A stretch of DNA of 22,396 bases from DATGHS01 sp035307785 (GCA_035307785.1 DATGHS010000516.1:1-22396); one strand, 5' to 3'; shown: positions 1 to 10,040, counted from the first letter of the stretch. The notes: generated from the sequence alone by a model not told the origin. Program-made: numbers and translations.

Positions 1-693
1 AACCAGCATGTCGTCGGTGAGGTAGAGCGTTTGCAAGATTCCAATGAACGCAAAGAATTCGAAGAAAGGAACAAGGTCAAGATCACTCCCAAGGTTTGGG
101 TATTCTTCACGCGCGAAGAGAAATACGAAGCGACTATTGAATACATCAGTCATGACTACGACATGGCCATACTGAAAATTGACCGCAAGAACGACCGCAA
201 GAAACCCCGATGTCTGGCGTTATCCAACAAGAACCCCGAAGAATTGCCGCGCGGGACCGCGGTAATGTGTTGCGGATTTCCGGCGATCGACCGGCAACCC
301 ACTACCGTCCGAGAAGCCGTGAATGCCATTTTGGCCAAGGAAGTTGGGGGCCGATACATTGAACAGCAACTCGCCGCCAAGGCCTTCGATTTTTCGCTGC
401 GCCGGGGCTTTGTCAATGTTCGGGCCCATGACTACCGCTACATGAAGGTGGATCCAGAAACCAACAAGATCCTGGAAGCCTGGCCCAAGGACGCGTTGTG
501 CATTCAGCACGATGCGGAGATCTTTGGCGGGAACTCCGGTGGCCCGCTTTTGCTCGAGGACGGAACCGTGGTTGGCATCAACGCGATCAAGGTGACCGGC
601 GGCGCCGAGCAAGCCCGTTTGAACTACGCCATTACGTTGCCCCAACTTCGGAAGGACATTGAGAAAATCGTGCCGGGGGCAATTTGGAGATGA
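1..693 (+). CDS. Trypsin-like (S1C/HtrA-type) serine protease, 5' partial
   Basis: The reading frame is open to the left edge, so the start lies outside the window; the TTG at 31 is not the start. The first visible residues are NQHVV, which match the catalytic-histidine motif TNxHVV of trypsin-like peptidases (His at bases 7-9). The catalytic Asp fits YDMAILKI (Asp at 160-162) and the nucleophile is Ser in GGNSGGPLL (535-537), so the triad looks complete. The C-terminal part, VVGINAIKV then LNYAITLPQL, is the usual end of the second beta-barrel. No PDZ domain follows. The missing N-terminus may hold a signal peptide or another domain. A hairpin (694-714, arms CGGAGCG and CGCCTCCG) follows the stop without a T-tract. 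A TIR gene begins 116 bases downstream on the same strand, suggesting a protease-TIR pair. The fold is well supported; substrate and location are unknown. Confidence 0.85.
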   Translation, partial: NQHVVGEVERLQDSNERKEFEERNKVKITPKVWVFFTREEKYEATIEYISHDYDMAILKIDRKNDRKKPRCLALSNKNPEELPRGTAVMCCGFPAIDRQPTTVREAVNAILAKEVGGRYIEQQLAAKAFDFSLRRGFVNVRAHDYRYMKVDPETNKILEAWPKDALCIQHDAEIFGGNSGGPLLLEDGTVVGINAIKVTGGAEQARLNYAITLPQLRKDIEKIVPGAIWR

Positions 694-809
694 CGGAGCG
701 TCTTGGCGCCTCCGTTCGGACACATGTTCCGGTGCATTCCTTCGCCAAGGGACCTCGCAACGGCTCCATTCGATTCTGAAACAGCTTAGAACGAGCCGGG
801 GGCAGCGCG

Positions 810-1688
810 ATGATTTTCATTTCCTATCGGCGTGAAGACAGCAAGTCCATCACCGGACAGATTTATGATCGGCTGGTCGCGCACTTTGGCGCCAAATCGG
901 TATTTAAGGACGTCGATTCGATCCCCTTGGGAGTTGACTTTCGACGCGCATTACAACGAGCAGTGGGCCAGTGTGCGATCGTCGTCGTGGTGATCGGTGA
1001 TTCCTGGCTCCAGTGCAAGGATGACTTCGGCCGCCGCCGGCTGGACCAGGCGGATGATTTCGTTCGCCTTGAGATCGAAACGGCCCTTCAGCGCAACATC
1101 CCGGTGATTCCGCTTCTGGTTGGCCATGCCCCCATTCCGAACGCCATGCAGCTGCCGAAGTCGCTGCAGGATCTCTCTTTCCGAAACGGCTTGCAGATTC
1201 GCTCAACCACAGATTTTGATGAAGATATTCGGCAGCTGATCCGGTATTGCAAAAAGACAATGAGCGCCCGCTCGGCCGGGGAACCGAACATCCAATCACG
1301 CTCGACCAAATCTCCTGGGCTTTCAACCAGCGAGCCAGACGGTAATCGTGCTGCCGATGATCGGCCGCGTGCGCCGCGCACGGAAAAGCTTCCCAATTCC
1401 GGCTTGGGAATCATTTCGATGATCATTGGCGTCGCAGTTGGTGTATTGGCACTGATGAATTTGCTGGTAGCGGCCCTGCTGGCACAGCAAGGAGTCAGTT
1501 ACCTGGCGGCGAGTGTCATTGGTGTGATTGGACTAACTCTGAATCTGGTCGGTGCGGGATTCGGCCTGGTAGGGCTAATGCGGTCCAATCAAAAGAAGCA
1601 ATTTGCCATTGCCGGTCTGAGCATAAACGGTTTGCTCTTTGTGGGGACGATTCTCTTGTTTTGCTGTGGCGGATTGGCAATGAAGTAA
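810..1688 (+). CDS. TIR-domain protein with C-terminal membrane segments
   Basis: 292 residues. Residues 1-145 form a bacterial TIR (TIR_2) domain: it opens with MIFISYRRED, continues with VFKDVDSIPLG and the strand CAIVVVVIGDSWL, and has VRLEIETAL. Glu88 in that last motif lines up by eye with the catalytic Glu of NAD-hydrolysing TIR domains such as SARM1 (KEIVTAL). Residues 150-195 are a polar linker. Residues 199-289 hold three hydrophobic segments (about 199-225, 230-256, 266-289) resembling the DUF4190-type membrane module. The predicted picture is a TIR domain tethered at the inner membrane. The start is ATG 810, supported by the TIR motif at residue 1, with only a G-rich weak ribosome site. 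The upstream neighbour is a trypsin-like protease. TIR proteins often cleave NAD or make signal nucleotides in immunity or cell-death pathways; that role is inference here. Confidence 0.85.
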   Translation: MIFISYRREDSKSITGQIYDRLVAHFGAKSVFKDVDSIPLGVDFRRALQRAVGQCAIVVVVIGDSWLQCKDDFGRRRLDQADDFVRLEIETALQRNIPVIPLLVGHAPIPNAMQLPKSLQDLSFRNGLQIRSTTDFDEDIRQLIRYCKKTMSARSAGEPNIQSRSTKSPGLSTSEPDGNRAADDRPRAPRTEKLPNSGLGIISMIIGVAVGVLALMNLLVAALLAQQGVSYLAASVIGVIGLTLNLVGAGFGLVGLMRSNQKKQFAIAGLSINGLLFVGTILLFCCGGLAMK

Positions 1689-1689
1689 T

Positions 1690-1706
1690 CGTCGATCTAC
1701 TCGACG
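1690..1706 (+). terminator. Small hairpin just after the TIR gene
   Basis: CGTCGA (1690-1695) and TCGACG (1701-1706) form a 6-bp stem with a 5-nt loop, starting two bases after the TIR stop codon. There is no T-tract, so it is at best a weak or Rho-assisted terminator. Confidence 0.3.
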
Positions 1707-1726
1707 GTCCAATCTTAGCGGTGGGC

Positions 1727-1779
1727 TAGCCCGAAGCGCAAGCGAGGGCTACCGGCCTGTTCGCTTGCGCTTCGGGCTA
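1727..1779. repeat. Intergenic inverted repeat, 19-bp perfect arms
   Basis: The left arm 1727-1745 (TAGCCCGAAGCGCAAGCGA) and right arm 1761-1779 are exact reverse complements around a 15-nt loop. It sits between the convergent TIR (+) and DUF1501 (-) genes, so it could end transcription from both sides, or be a dispersed palindromic element. No T-tract is present. Confidence 0.85.
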
Positions 1780-1799
1780 ACGGGCTCTACTACCAATTC

Positions 1800-3233
1800 T
1801 CAAGCGAGTATTTCCCGCACCACATTTCCATGCACATCGGTCAATCGGTAATCGCGGCCCTGGAAGCGGTACGTTAACCGCGTGTGGTCGAAGCCGAGCA
1901 AATGCATGATCGTGGCTTGAAGATCGTGCACGTGAACTGGGTTCTGGGCCACATAGAAGCCCAGGTCATCGGAAGCGCCGTACGAGATGCCGGGCTTCAA
2001 ACCGGCGCCGGTCATGAACATGGTGTAACAATGCGGATGGTGATCGCGGCCCAGGTTGGCACTGGCCGCCGTGCGGCCTTCACGGAACGGGGTACGCCCA
2101 AATTCGCCGGTCCAAATCACCAGCGTTTCATCGAGCATGCCGCGCGCTTTCAGATCCTTGATAAGCGCGGTCACCGGTTGATCCATCTTCTTGGCGCGGC
2201 CGGGCAAACCGGTCTTGATGTCTTCACCGGGGTTCGTGCCGTGGAAATCCCAACCCCAGTCGAATAGCTGCACGAAGCGCACACCTTTTTCGATGAGCCG
2301 ACGAGCCAGCAAGCAGTTGTTGGCGAAGCTCGCGGCGCCGGGTTGGGCGCCGTAGGTGTCGAGAATCTGTTTCGGCTCGCGCGAAATGTCCATCACTTCC
2401 GGCACCGCGATCTGCATGCGGAAGGCCATCTCATATTGAGCGATTCGCGTTTCGGTTTCCGGATGATGAGTTTCCTTTGCCTGCATCTCGTTCAAGTCGC
2501 GGATGGCATCGAGGCTTAGCCGGCGCATCGAGCGATCCATACCTTCGGGGTCGCTTACATAGAGCACCGGGTCGCCGCCGGTACGGCACTGCACGCCCTG
2601 GAAGACCGAAGGCAGAAACCCGCTGCCCCACAGGCTCTTGCCGCCGCTGGGCAACACGCCGCCGGAGACAAGGACGATGAAGCCGGGCAAATCCTTGCTT
2701 TCCGAGCCCAAGCCATAAGTGACCCAGGTGCCCATCGACGGCCGGCCCTGTCGGGCCGAGCCGGTGTAAAGCAGCAATTCCGCCGGGGCATGGTTGAACT
2801 GCTCGGTGTACATCGATTTCACGAACGTGAGATCGTCGGCAATGCCGGCGATGCCGGGCAGCACGTCGGAGACCCAGGCCCCGCCCTTGCCGCGCCGCGA
2901 AAATTTCTGCGGCGTGCCCAGCAACTTTGGCACTCCGGAAGTGAAGGCGAACGTCTTGCCCTTGATGAGCGATTCCGGACATGGCTGGTCGTTGTGCTTG
3001 ATCAGCTCCGGCTTGTAGTCAAACATGTCGAGATGCGGCGGCGCGCCGGACATGCTCAGCACGATGATGTTCTTCACTTTCGGAGTGTAATGCGGCTTGC
3101 GCACGGCCAGTGGATCTGCTGAAGGAGCCGCGCCGGCATCATCGGCAAGCAAGCCGGCAAGCGCGAGACCGCCGAGGCCCAGCGAGCTGCTGCGCAGGAA
3201 ATGGCGGCGGGTTTGGAGGGAGAGGGAGTTCAT
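1800..3233 (-). CDS. DUF1501 family protein, Tat-exported
   Basis: 477 residues, the usual length for DUF1501, a sulfatase/alkaline-phosphatase-like family very abundant in planctomycetes. The N-terminus carries a twin-arginine signal (TRRHFLRSSS at residues 8-17, then a Gly/Leu/Ala-rich stretch and a likely cleavage near GAAPSA), so the protein is exported folded. Family landmarks: NIIVLSMSGAPPHLDMFDYK, FNHAPAELLLYTGSARQGRPS, GVRFVQLFDWGWDFHG, LVIWTGEFGRTPF, DHHPHCYTMFMTGAG, and the C-terminal LGFDHTRLTYRFQGRDYRL. The start is ATG 3233, with a weak AGG upstream. It is the last gene of a minus-strand unit whose first gene is the DUF1549/DUF1553 cytochrome protein. These two are normally adjacent, but here five small genes separate them. 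The enzymatic activity of DUF1501 is not established. Confidence 0.93.
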   Translation of the reverse strand: MNSLSLQTRRHFLRSSSLGLGGLALAGLLADDAGAAPSADPLAVRKPHYTPKVKNIIVLSMSGAPPHLDMFDYKPELIKHNDQPCPESLIKGKTFAFTSGVPKLLGTPQKFSRRGKGGAWVSDVLPGIAGIADDLTFVKSMYTEQFNHAPAELLLYTGSARQGRPSMGTWVTYGLGSESKDLPGFIVLVSGGVLPSGGKSLWGSGFLPSVFQGVQCRTGGDPVLYVSDPEGMDRSMRRLSLDAIRDLNEMQAKETHHPETETRIAQYEMAFRMQIAVPEVMDISREPKQILDTYGAQPGAASFANNCLLARRLIEKGVRFVQLFDWGWDFHGTNPGEDIKTGLPGRAKKMDQPVTALIKDLKARGMLDETLVIWTGEFGRTPFREGRTAASANLGRDHHPHCYTMFMTGAGLKPGISYGASDDLGFYVAQNPVHVHDLQATIMHLLGFDHTRLTYRFQGRDYRLTDVHGNVVREILA

Positions 3234-3262
3234 GGAACAACCTATCGTGGTATCTACAGCAG

Positions 3263-3433
3263 TTATCGGCTACTCTTACTCTTTTGCTTGCGCTTGGCCC
3301 GCTTCTGTTTTAGGCGCCGACGATGAGCGCGGTCCACCTTCTCGACATACTCCATGTAACCCTCTATCCCGCCGTGCTTCTTGACTAGTTCTTCGCGCAC
3401 GCGCCAGATTTCATCGAGAATGGTATCCGGCAT
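3263..3433 (-). CDS. Small basic protein, 56 aa, unknown function
   Basis: MPDTILDEIWRVREELVKKH is followed by GGIEGYMEYVEKVDRAHRRR and a tail very rich in Lys/Arg. The first 40 residues look helical; the tail could bind nucleic acid or another acidic partner. The start is ATG 3433, because GGAGG lies 5 bases upstream and the codon begins one base after the stop of the preceding gene (3435-3437). A TTG at 3445 gives a 60-residue form but has no ribosome site of its own. The tight spacing suggests co-translation with the PD-(D/E)XK-like protein. Size, charge and context fit an antitoxin or accessory subunit, but I do not recognise a characterised family. Confidence 0.7.
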   Translation of the reverse strand: MPDTILDEIWRVREELVKKHGGIEGYMEYVEKVDRAHRRRLKQKRAKRKQKSKSSR

Positions 3434-3434
3434 G

Positions 3435-3956
3435 TTATCCTCCAATTTTCACCTTAACAAGTCCCTCGACGAGGAGTTCCCATTTGTCGCGATGTGGCGC
3501 TATTTCTTTCGGTTGCAGTGCCACATGGTACGAATCGAACTTTTTCGGGCGAATGCCGCCGCACTTGGCCAGGTAATCGCGATAATGGCCGATGATGATC
3601 GCCCGCAGATCTTCCCAGGTCATGATGTAGAATTCGTCCGTTCCATGTTTTTCCCCTATCCGGACCAATACGCAGATCAAACCGGGGCAGGGAGGCGTCG
3701 CGGGTCGTCCAATAATCTGGGATTTTCCCTCGAGCTGGACGTCGGCGAACTGACGAACATCAAACTGCCACGCACTTCGGCGAATAGCTTTCACCTGAAT
3801 TGTTCGGTGCGCGCCTTTTAGGTTGCAAGCTAAGATGTCAAAATGCGGGACGTTGCCAGTAAAGGTAGTCGCGATTAGTCCGAGCCTCGCCGCCTCGGCC
3901 GCGACGAGATACTCGCCGACCTGCTTTGCCAACTGATTATCACGGCCTGTTGCCAT
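3435..3956 (-). CDS. PD-(D/E)XK nuclease-like protein (putative)
   Basis: 173 residues. The N-terminal part has the layout of a PD-(D/E)XK nuclease fold: a helix with Glu15 (GEYLVAAEAARLG), a strand ending in Asp40 (PHFDILA), and the Q-x-K signature at Gln54/Lys56 (RTIQVKAIRR). Later strands (PGLICVLVRIG, EFYIMTW) resemble DUF4365-like or resolvase-like small proteins. The start is ATG 3956, with GGAGG six bases upstream. It overlaps the end of the 74-residue gene by 17 bases, and the 56-residue basic gene follows one base after its stop. It could be the effector nuclease of a small toxin-antitoxin-like or defence unit, or a nuclease-fold protein without activity. The fold call is by eye from motif spacing only. 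Confidence 0.65.
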   Translation of the reverse strand: MATGRDNQLAKQVGEYLVAAEAARLGLIATTFTGNVPHFDILACNLKGAHRTIQVKAIRRSAWQFDVRQFADVQLEGKSQIIGRPATPPCPGLICVLVRIGEKHGTDEFYIMTWEDLRAIIIGHYRDYLAKCGGIRPKKFDSYHVALQPKEIAPHRDKWELLVEGLVKVKIGG

Positions 3957-4164
3957 TGTTCACCTCCGCCGAAGCCTCTTCCACCAGTTTTCGGCGCGCT
4001 CGACGCTCATTCAATATGAAACGCAGCAGCTCATCCGGATCATCATCCTTCGGCCACAAGCTGATCACTTCATCCAGATCATGTATGGGCTTAACACCCT
4101 GCTGCTTCGCCAACTCTTCGAGCGAGAGCGACTTCTTTGCAAATCGGCGTTTGGTTCGTCTCAT
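3940..4164 (-). CDS. Antitoxin-like small protein, 74 aa
   Basis: The protein begins MRRTKRRFAKKSLSLEELAK, then has QQGVKPIHDLDEVISLWPKD, and ends with a charged helix (LLRFILNERRARRKLVEEAS). The pattern LAxxQGVxPIxDxxE with a following acidic WP segment is common in small genes that accompany PIN or other toxins, so it is probably an antitoxin; I cannot name the family. The start chosen is ATG 4164, with AGAAGG about 11 bases upstream. The ATG at 4227 would overlap the PIN gene by 37 bases and adds a sequence unlike the rest. It lies between the PIN gene and the nuclease-like gene, overlapping the latter by 17 bases, so its partner could be either. Confidence 0.65.
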   Translation of the reverse strand: MRRTKRRFAKKSLSLEELAKQQGVKPIHDLDEVISLWPKDDDPDELLRFILNERRARRKLVEEASAEVNNGNRP

Positions 4165-4190
4165 GGCGAAAATTACCTTCTCACCGGCGG

Positions 4191-4631
4191 CTAAACATCC
4201 CCGCGCAACAGTGTGTGAAAACCGCACTGCTGGAAATGCTCATCAGCCGTCAATGCCTTCTTCATCCCGCGCTCCGACATTACCACGAATGACGCGCAAT
4301 CGATCAGGCCCCATTCCTTATCCGTCCGAGACGAGTACAACTCGAACGCCTTGCTGTAAAGGTCGTCGGTTAACGGTATGATCTCAACATTCGCATCCGC
4401 TTCAAGAGATCGGAGCAGTGAAACCGCGGCAGGTCGATAACGTTGTCGCGACAACGCGTTGCCAATTTCCAAGAGAACTGCGCGCGTCGTAATCAATTTT
4501 GCCTTTTTCGCCTCCAGCTCGTCCGCCAACTCTTCGGCTCGCTCGTGGAGCTGGTCGGTCGGCGCGGACAATGCCAGCGCGAATGAGGTGTCCAAGAACA
4601 CCTTATCTCCCGGTTGAATCGGCGTCGCCAT
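4191..4631 (-). CDS. PIN-domain ribonuclease toxin (VapC-like)
   Basis: 146 residues with all four acidic PIN positions: Asp14 in VFLDTSFAL, Glu55 in VLLEIGNAL, Asp111 in WGLIDCASFVVM and Asp130 in ALTADEHFQQCGF. PIN toxins of this type are Mg-dependent endoribonucleases that cut tRNA or rRNA when the antitoxin is lost. The active site looks intact. The start is ATG 4631, inside the end of the AF2212-like antitoxin gene (29-base overlap), with no strong ribosome site, consistent with translational coupling to the antitoxin. Together the two genes form a type II toxin-antitoxin module. The module lies inside the DUF1553-DUF1501 unit and on the same strand, so read-through from the cytochrome gene is likely. 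Confidence 0.9.
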   Translation of the reverse strand: MATPIQPGDKVFLDTSFALALSAPTDQLHERAEELADELEAKKAKLITTRAVLLEIGNALSRQRYRPAAVSLLRSLEADANVEIIPLTDDLYSKAFELYSSRTDKEWGLIDCASFVVMSERGMKKALTADEHFQQCGFHTLLRGDV

Positions 4632-4836
4632 AAAGATAGTTATCGAGGTTGGTGGACCAATCCGCTGGCCCCGACAAATCTAGCGACCGGGCCGTGCGAA
4701 GGAAGGACGCTTGCGCCTCCCCATTCTTCTGAACGGGCTCTACCGTTATCCGAACTCTAGTGTTCGGCTCCAGGCTAAGCGCGGTTTCTGGTCGCAATAC
4801 TTTGCCGTCGTAGACAGCTTCCACAGTTTGAATCAT
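4603..4836 (-). CDS. AF2212-like (DUF104) antitoxin
   Basis: 77 residues. MIQTVEAVYDGKVLRPETAL, then LSLEPNTRVRITVEP, is the diagnostic beta-strand pattern of AF2212-like antitoxins (PF01954). The C-terminal half (ARSLDLSGPADWSTNLDNYL) is the usual flexible toxin-binding tail. The start is ATG 4836, with GGGAG six bases upstream; the longer frame from 4881 has no ribosome site and is rejected. The gene overlaps the PIN toxin by 29 bases and lies about 50 bases after the stop of the DUF1553 protein. Family identity is clear. Autoregulation is expected from the family, but I see no operator that I can support. Confidence 0.88.
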   Translation of the reverse strand: MIQTVEAVYDGKVLRPETALSLEPNTRVRITVEPVQKNGEAQASFLRTARSLDLSGPADWSTNLDNYLYGDADSTGR

Positions 4837-4887
4837 GGAATTCTCCCAAAAACCACGCCATATTGTATCACACGGGCGCAAAGAAAC

Positions 4888-7383
<2,496 letters not shown>

Positions 7384-7451
7384 GGAAAGCCCTCGAAGGC
7401 GGGAAAATCAGGCAGGAAGGGCAAAGTGGCGGCGTTGGGCCGGTTTCCATT

Positions 7452-7480
7452 AAGTTAACCTGCCGGAACGACTTCGTCAA
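7452..7480 (-). promoter_or_regulatory. Candidate sigma-70-type promoter for the DUF1553 unit
   Basis: Read on the minus strand, TTGACG (7480-7475) is followed after 17 bases by TAACTT (7457-7452). The transcript would begin near 7445, giving a leader of about 60 bases to the GTG start at 7383. The -35 is good and the -10 is modest. Confidence 0.4.
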
Positions 7481-7550
7481 CGAATCCAAGTCGCATTGCA
7501 TCATGACGCGGAATCGCTATGGTTCGCGGCAACTGAAGGAGAGAACCGGT

Positions 7551-8138
7551 ATGCTCGAATACCTCCTCATTGGCGTGGGCTTCACGGGGGCGTTTACCCT
7601 GCGCTTTGTCGCCCGCTGGCTCGGTCGGCATTTATACACGGTGCCCACCATCCATGCGTCGTTTTCGCCAAAGGGCGGCTGCACCGAAATCATTGTCAAT
7701 GAACTCCGTAAGGCGCGGCGCGAGATTCTGGTGCAGGCGTATTCCTTTACTTGTCCCGACATCGCCAAAGCGCTGATCGACGCCAAGAAACGCGGCGTCA
7801 AAGTCACGATCTTGCTGGACCGGTCGAACGAAAAGGAAACGCACTCGGAACTCGCCATTCTGGCCGAGCACGACCTCTGGCCGTTGATCGATGCCCATCA
7901 CGCCATTGCCCACAACAAGATCATGATCATCGACCGGCGCACGCTGCTCACCGGCAGCTTCAATTTCACGCGCCAGGCAGAACATGAGAATGCCGAGAAT
8001 CTGCTTGTCCTGCGCGGCCACTGGGAGCTGATTGAAGAGTACCGCAAGAATTTCCTGGCGCATCAGGAGCATTGCCAGGCGCCGGGAACGGCCAAGGTTC
8101 CTGATCCGCCGAAGCGCTTTGCGAAGGCTGCGGCTTAA
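7551..8138 (+). CDS. Phospholipase-D-like (Nuc-type) phosphodiesterase, membrane-anchored
   Basis: 195 residues from ATG 7551, chosen because AAGGAG lies about nine bases upstream; the frame is also open from 7503 with no ribosome site. Residues 1-24 are a hydrophobic anchor (MLEYLLIGVGFTGAFTLRFV). The rest is a single PLD domain: TEIIVNELRKARREILVQAY, a middle strand GVKVTILLD, and one HKD motif (His121, Lys123, Asp128 in HNKIMIID, then Gly135-Ser136-x-Asn138 and an acidic ENAEN). Single-HKD proteins of this size work as dimers, as in the nuclease Nuc and mitochondrial PLD6-type enzymes, cleaving nucleic acid or phospholipid. The anchor suggests action at the membrane. It is divergent from the DUF1553 gene and followed by a 25-bp inverted repeat. 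The substrate is undetermined. Confidence 0.88.
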   Translation: MLEYLLIGVGFTGAFTLRFVARWLGRHLYTVPTIHASFSPKGGCTEIIVNELRKARREILVQAYSFTCPDIAKALIDAKKRGVKVTILLDRSNEKETHSELAILAEHDLWPLIDAHHAIAHNKIMIIDRRTLLTGSFNFTRQAEHENAENLLVLRGHWELIEEYRKNFLAHQEHCQAPGTAKVPDPPKRFAKAAA

Positions 8139-8199
8139 GGTAGCGGAATTCGCAAGAATTCCGCGGCGCTGCAACGGAATTCTTGCGAATTCCGCTACC
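8139..8199. repeat. Intergenic inverted repeat, 25-bp perfect arms
   Basis: 8139-8163 and 8175-8199 are exact reverse complements around an 11-nt loop (CGGCGCTGCAA). Each arm also contains a smaller palindrome (GGAATTCGCAAGAATTCC with a CGCA centre), so both a large stem and two small hairpins are possible. It begins at the base after the PLD stop and may help end that transcript. No T-tract follows. Confidence 0.9.
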
Positions 8200-8270
8200 C
8201 GATGAACCCCACGATTGCGACACTTTACTAAAGACCAATACTGCAAGCTTCCGAATATTGATGAGCTTTC

Positions 8271-9857
8271 ATGGATATCGCCCAACTCATCGAAGCGCTC
8301 AAGGATCCGCGCGCCTATCCACATCCGGTGGACCAGGTCGAGGTTTGTCAAACGCATATTTCCGTGGTCTTCCTGGCCGGGCCGTTTGCCTACAAGGTAA
8401 AGAAGCCGGTGCACTTCGACTTCGTTGATTTCAGTACGCTGGATCGTCGCCGATTTTATTGCGAAGAAGAAATCCGGCTGAACCGCCGCCTGGCCGGGGA
8501 AATCTACCACGATGTTGTGCCGATCGCGGCGGACGGGCAATTGCACGTGGACGGTGACGGCGACGTCGTCGAATGGGCCGTGCAGATGGATCGATTGCCG
8601 GCTGAGCGCACGCTGCTTGCTTTGGTCAAGTCGGGCCAGGCATCGCCGGACCGAGTTTGCTCCCTGGCTCAGCGGGTCGCCGCGTTCCATTCGAAAGCCG
8701 ATAGCAGAAGTGAGATCGCCGCTTACGGCCGCTACGAGGTGGTGGCCGATAACGCCCGCGACAATCTCAAGCAAGCGGCCAGCCAGATCGGGCAGGCGAT
8801 CAGCGGTGCGGTTTTCGATCGGCTGCACGGCCTCACCACTTCAGTGCTGGCTCGCTTACGCTCTAGCATCGAAAAGCGCGCGGCGAATGGCCTGACCCGC
8901 GACACGCATGGCGATTTGCGCTTGGAACATGTCTACTTTCTTCCGGACCAGGCGCCGCCGAACGACTTGGTGATGATCGATTGCATCGAATTCAACGAGC
9001 GCTTTCGTTATGCCGATCCGGTGAGTGACATGGCGTTTCTGGTCATGGATTTGATCGTTCATGGCCGGCGCGATCTGGCCGGCGTGTTTGCCGAGACCTA
9101 TTTCCTGGCCACCGGTGATGTGGAAGGCCGTACCCTGCTGCCGTATTACACGTCATATCGCGCTGCCGTTCGGGCCAAAGTGGCCGGCATCAAAGCGCAG
9201 GAGCCCGAAATCCCAGAGGCCGAGCGCGCCGAAGCATTGGCGAAAACGCGTGCCCGCTGGCTCTTAGCTTTAGCAGAGCTCGAAGAAGCCGGACGCAAGC
9301 CGTGCCTTCTGTTGGTAGGTGGCTTGCCCGGCACCGGCAAGTCCACTCTGGCCCGTGGTTTGGCGGAACAGGCAAACGCCCAAATCGTTCGTTCGGACCT
9401 CGTCCGCAAGGAACTTGCCGGACAGTCGGGGACGCCATCCAAGTCCACCGAATTCGAAGGCGGCATCTATTCCGCCGAATGGACCGAGCGCACATACACC
9501 GAATGCTTGCGTCGTGCCGAGGCGCTGCTATTTGAAGGGAGCCGCGTGATTGTCGATGCCACGTTTGCCCGAGAAGTCTGGCGGCAGGCTTTTATGGACT
9601 TGGCGCAGCGCTGGAGTGTGCCGGTTTTATTCTTTTTATGCCGGGCGGAGCCGGAAGTGGTCAAAGCCCGTCTGGCCAATCGAAGCAACGACGCGTCCGA
9701 TGCGGACTGGTTGGTACATGTTCAAGCCGCCGCACGATGGGAACAAGTGGGCGAACACACTCGAGAGGTGTTGCGGGAAATCGCGACCGAAGGTGTTGCC
9801 GACAGCAGCGTCGTTTTGGCGTTGCAGCATCTGCGCTCCCAAGGATTGCAGAATTAG
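8271..9857 (+). CDS. Two-domain protein: APH-like kinase fused to P-loop kinase
   Basis: 528 residues. The N-terminal domain (1-330, COG2187-like) resembles aminoglycoside/choline phosphotransferases: AYKVKKPVHFDFVDFS holds the nucleotide-site lysines, THGDLRLEHVYF carries His213-Gly-Asp215 of the catalytic loop, and MIDCIEFNERFRYADPVSD holds the metal-binding acidic residue (Asp237). The C-terminal domain (345-528, COG0645-like) has Walker A GLPGTGKST (351-359), a base-like RSDLVRKELAG and the second motif VIVDATFAREVWR, as in gluconate-kinase or tRNA-kinase-like P-loop proteins. This fusion is a known but uncharacterised family in many bacteria, and the phosphate acceptor is not known. The start is ATG 8271 with a weak purine-rich site upstream. 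It is preceded by the 25-bp inverted repeat, so it is probably transcribed separately from the PLD gene. Confidence 0.9.
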   Translation: MDIAQLIEALKDPRAYPHPVDQVEVCQTHISVVFLAGPFAYKVKKPVHFDFVDFSTLDRRRFYCEEEIRLNRRLAGEIYHDVVPIAADGQLHVDGDGDVVEWAVQMDRLPAERTLLALVKSGQASPDRVCSLAQRVAAFHSKADSRSEIAAYGRYEVVADNARDNLKQAASQIGQAISGAVFDRLHGLTTSVLARLRSSIEKRAANGLTRDTHGDLRLEHVYFLPDQAPPNDLVMIDCIEFNERFRYADPVSDMAFLVMDLIVHGRRDLAGVFAETYFLATGDVEGRTLLPYYTSYRAAVRAKVAGIKAQEPEIPEAERAEALAKTRARWLLALAELEEAGRKPCLLLVGGLPGTGKSTLARGLAEQANAQIVRSDLVRKELAGQSGTPSKSTEFEGGIYSAEWTERTYTECLRRAEALLFEGSRVIVDATFAREVWRQAFMDLAQRWSVPVLFFLCRAEPEVVKARLANRSNDASDADWLVHVQAAARWEQVGEHTREVLREIATEGVADSSVVLALQHLRSQGLQN

Positions 9858-10040
9858 CCGAAGGTCAATTCGGTGTGGCCAGAATTTCTGGAGGCTTTGC
9901 TGACCGCCGATATTGAGTGTGGCGCGCGCAATCATCATCGCTTGCGGTTGTTGCTGATCATTGGCCGCTGCGCGCGGGCCGCAGTGTACGATCCGATTGG
10001 TGGAAAGTCATTGAATAATGCGTTTGATTTCACGAAATCG

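Noticed and set aside
7632..8828. 398-codon open frame on the minus strand across the PLD and kinase genes
   Set aside because: It is antisense to two proteins with clear catalytic motifs, crosses their intergenic palindrome and shows no domain pattern. GC-rich codon bias explains its length.
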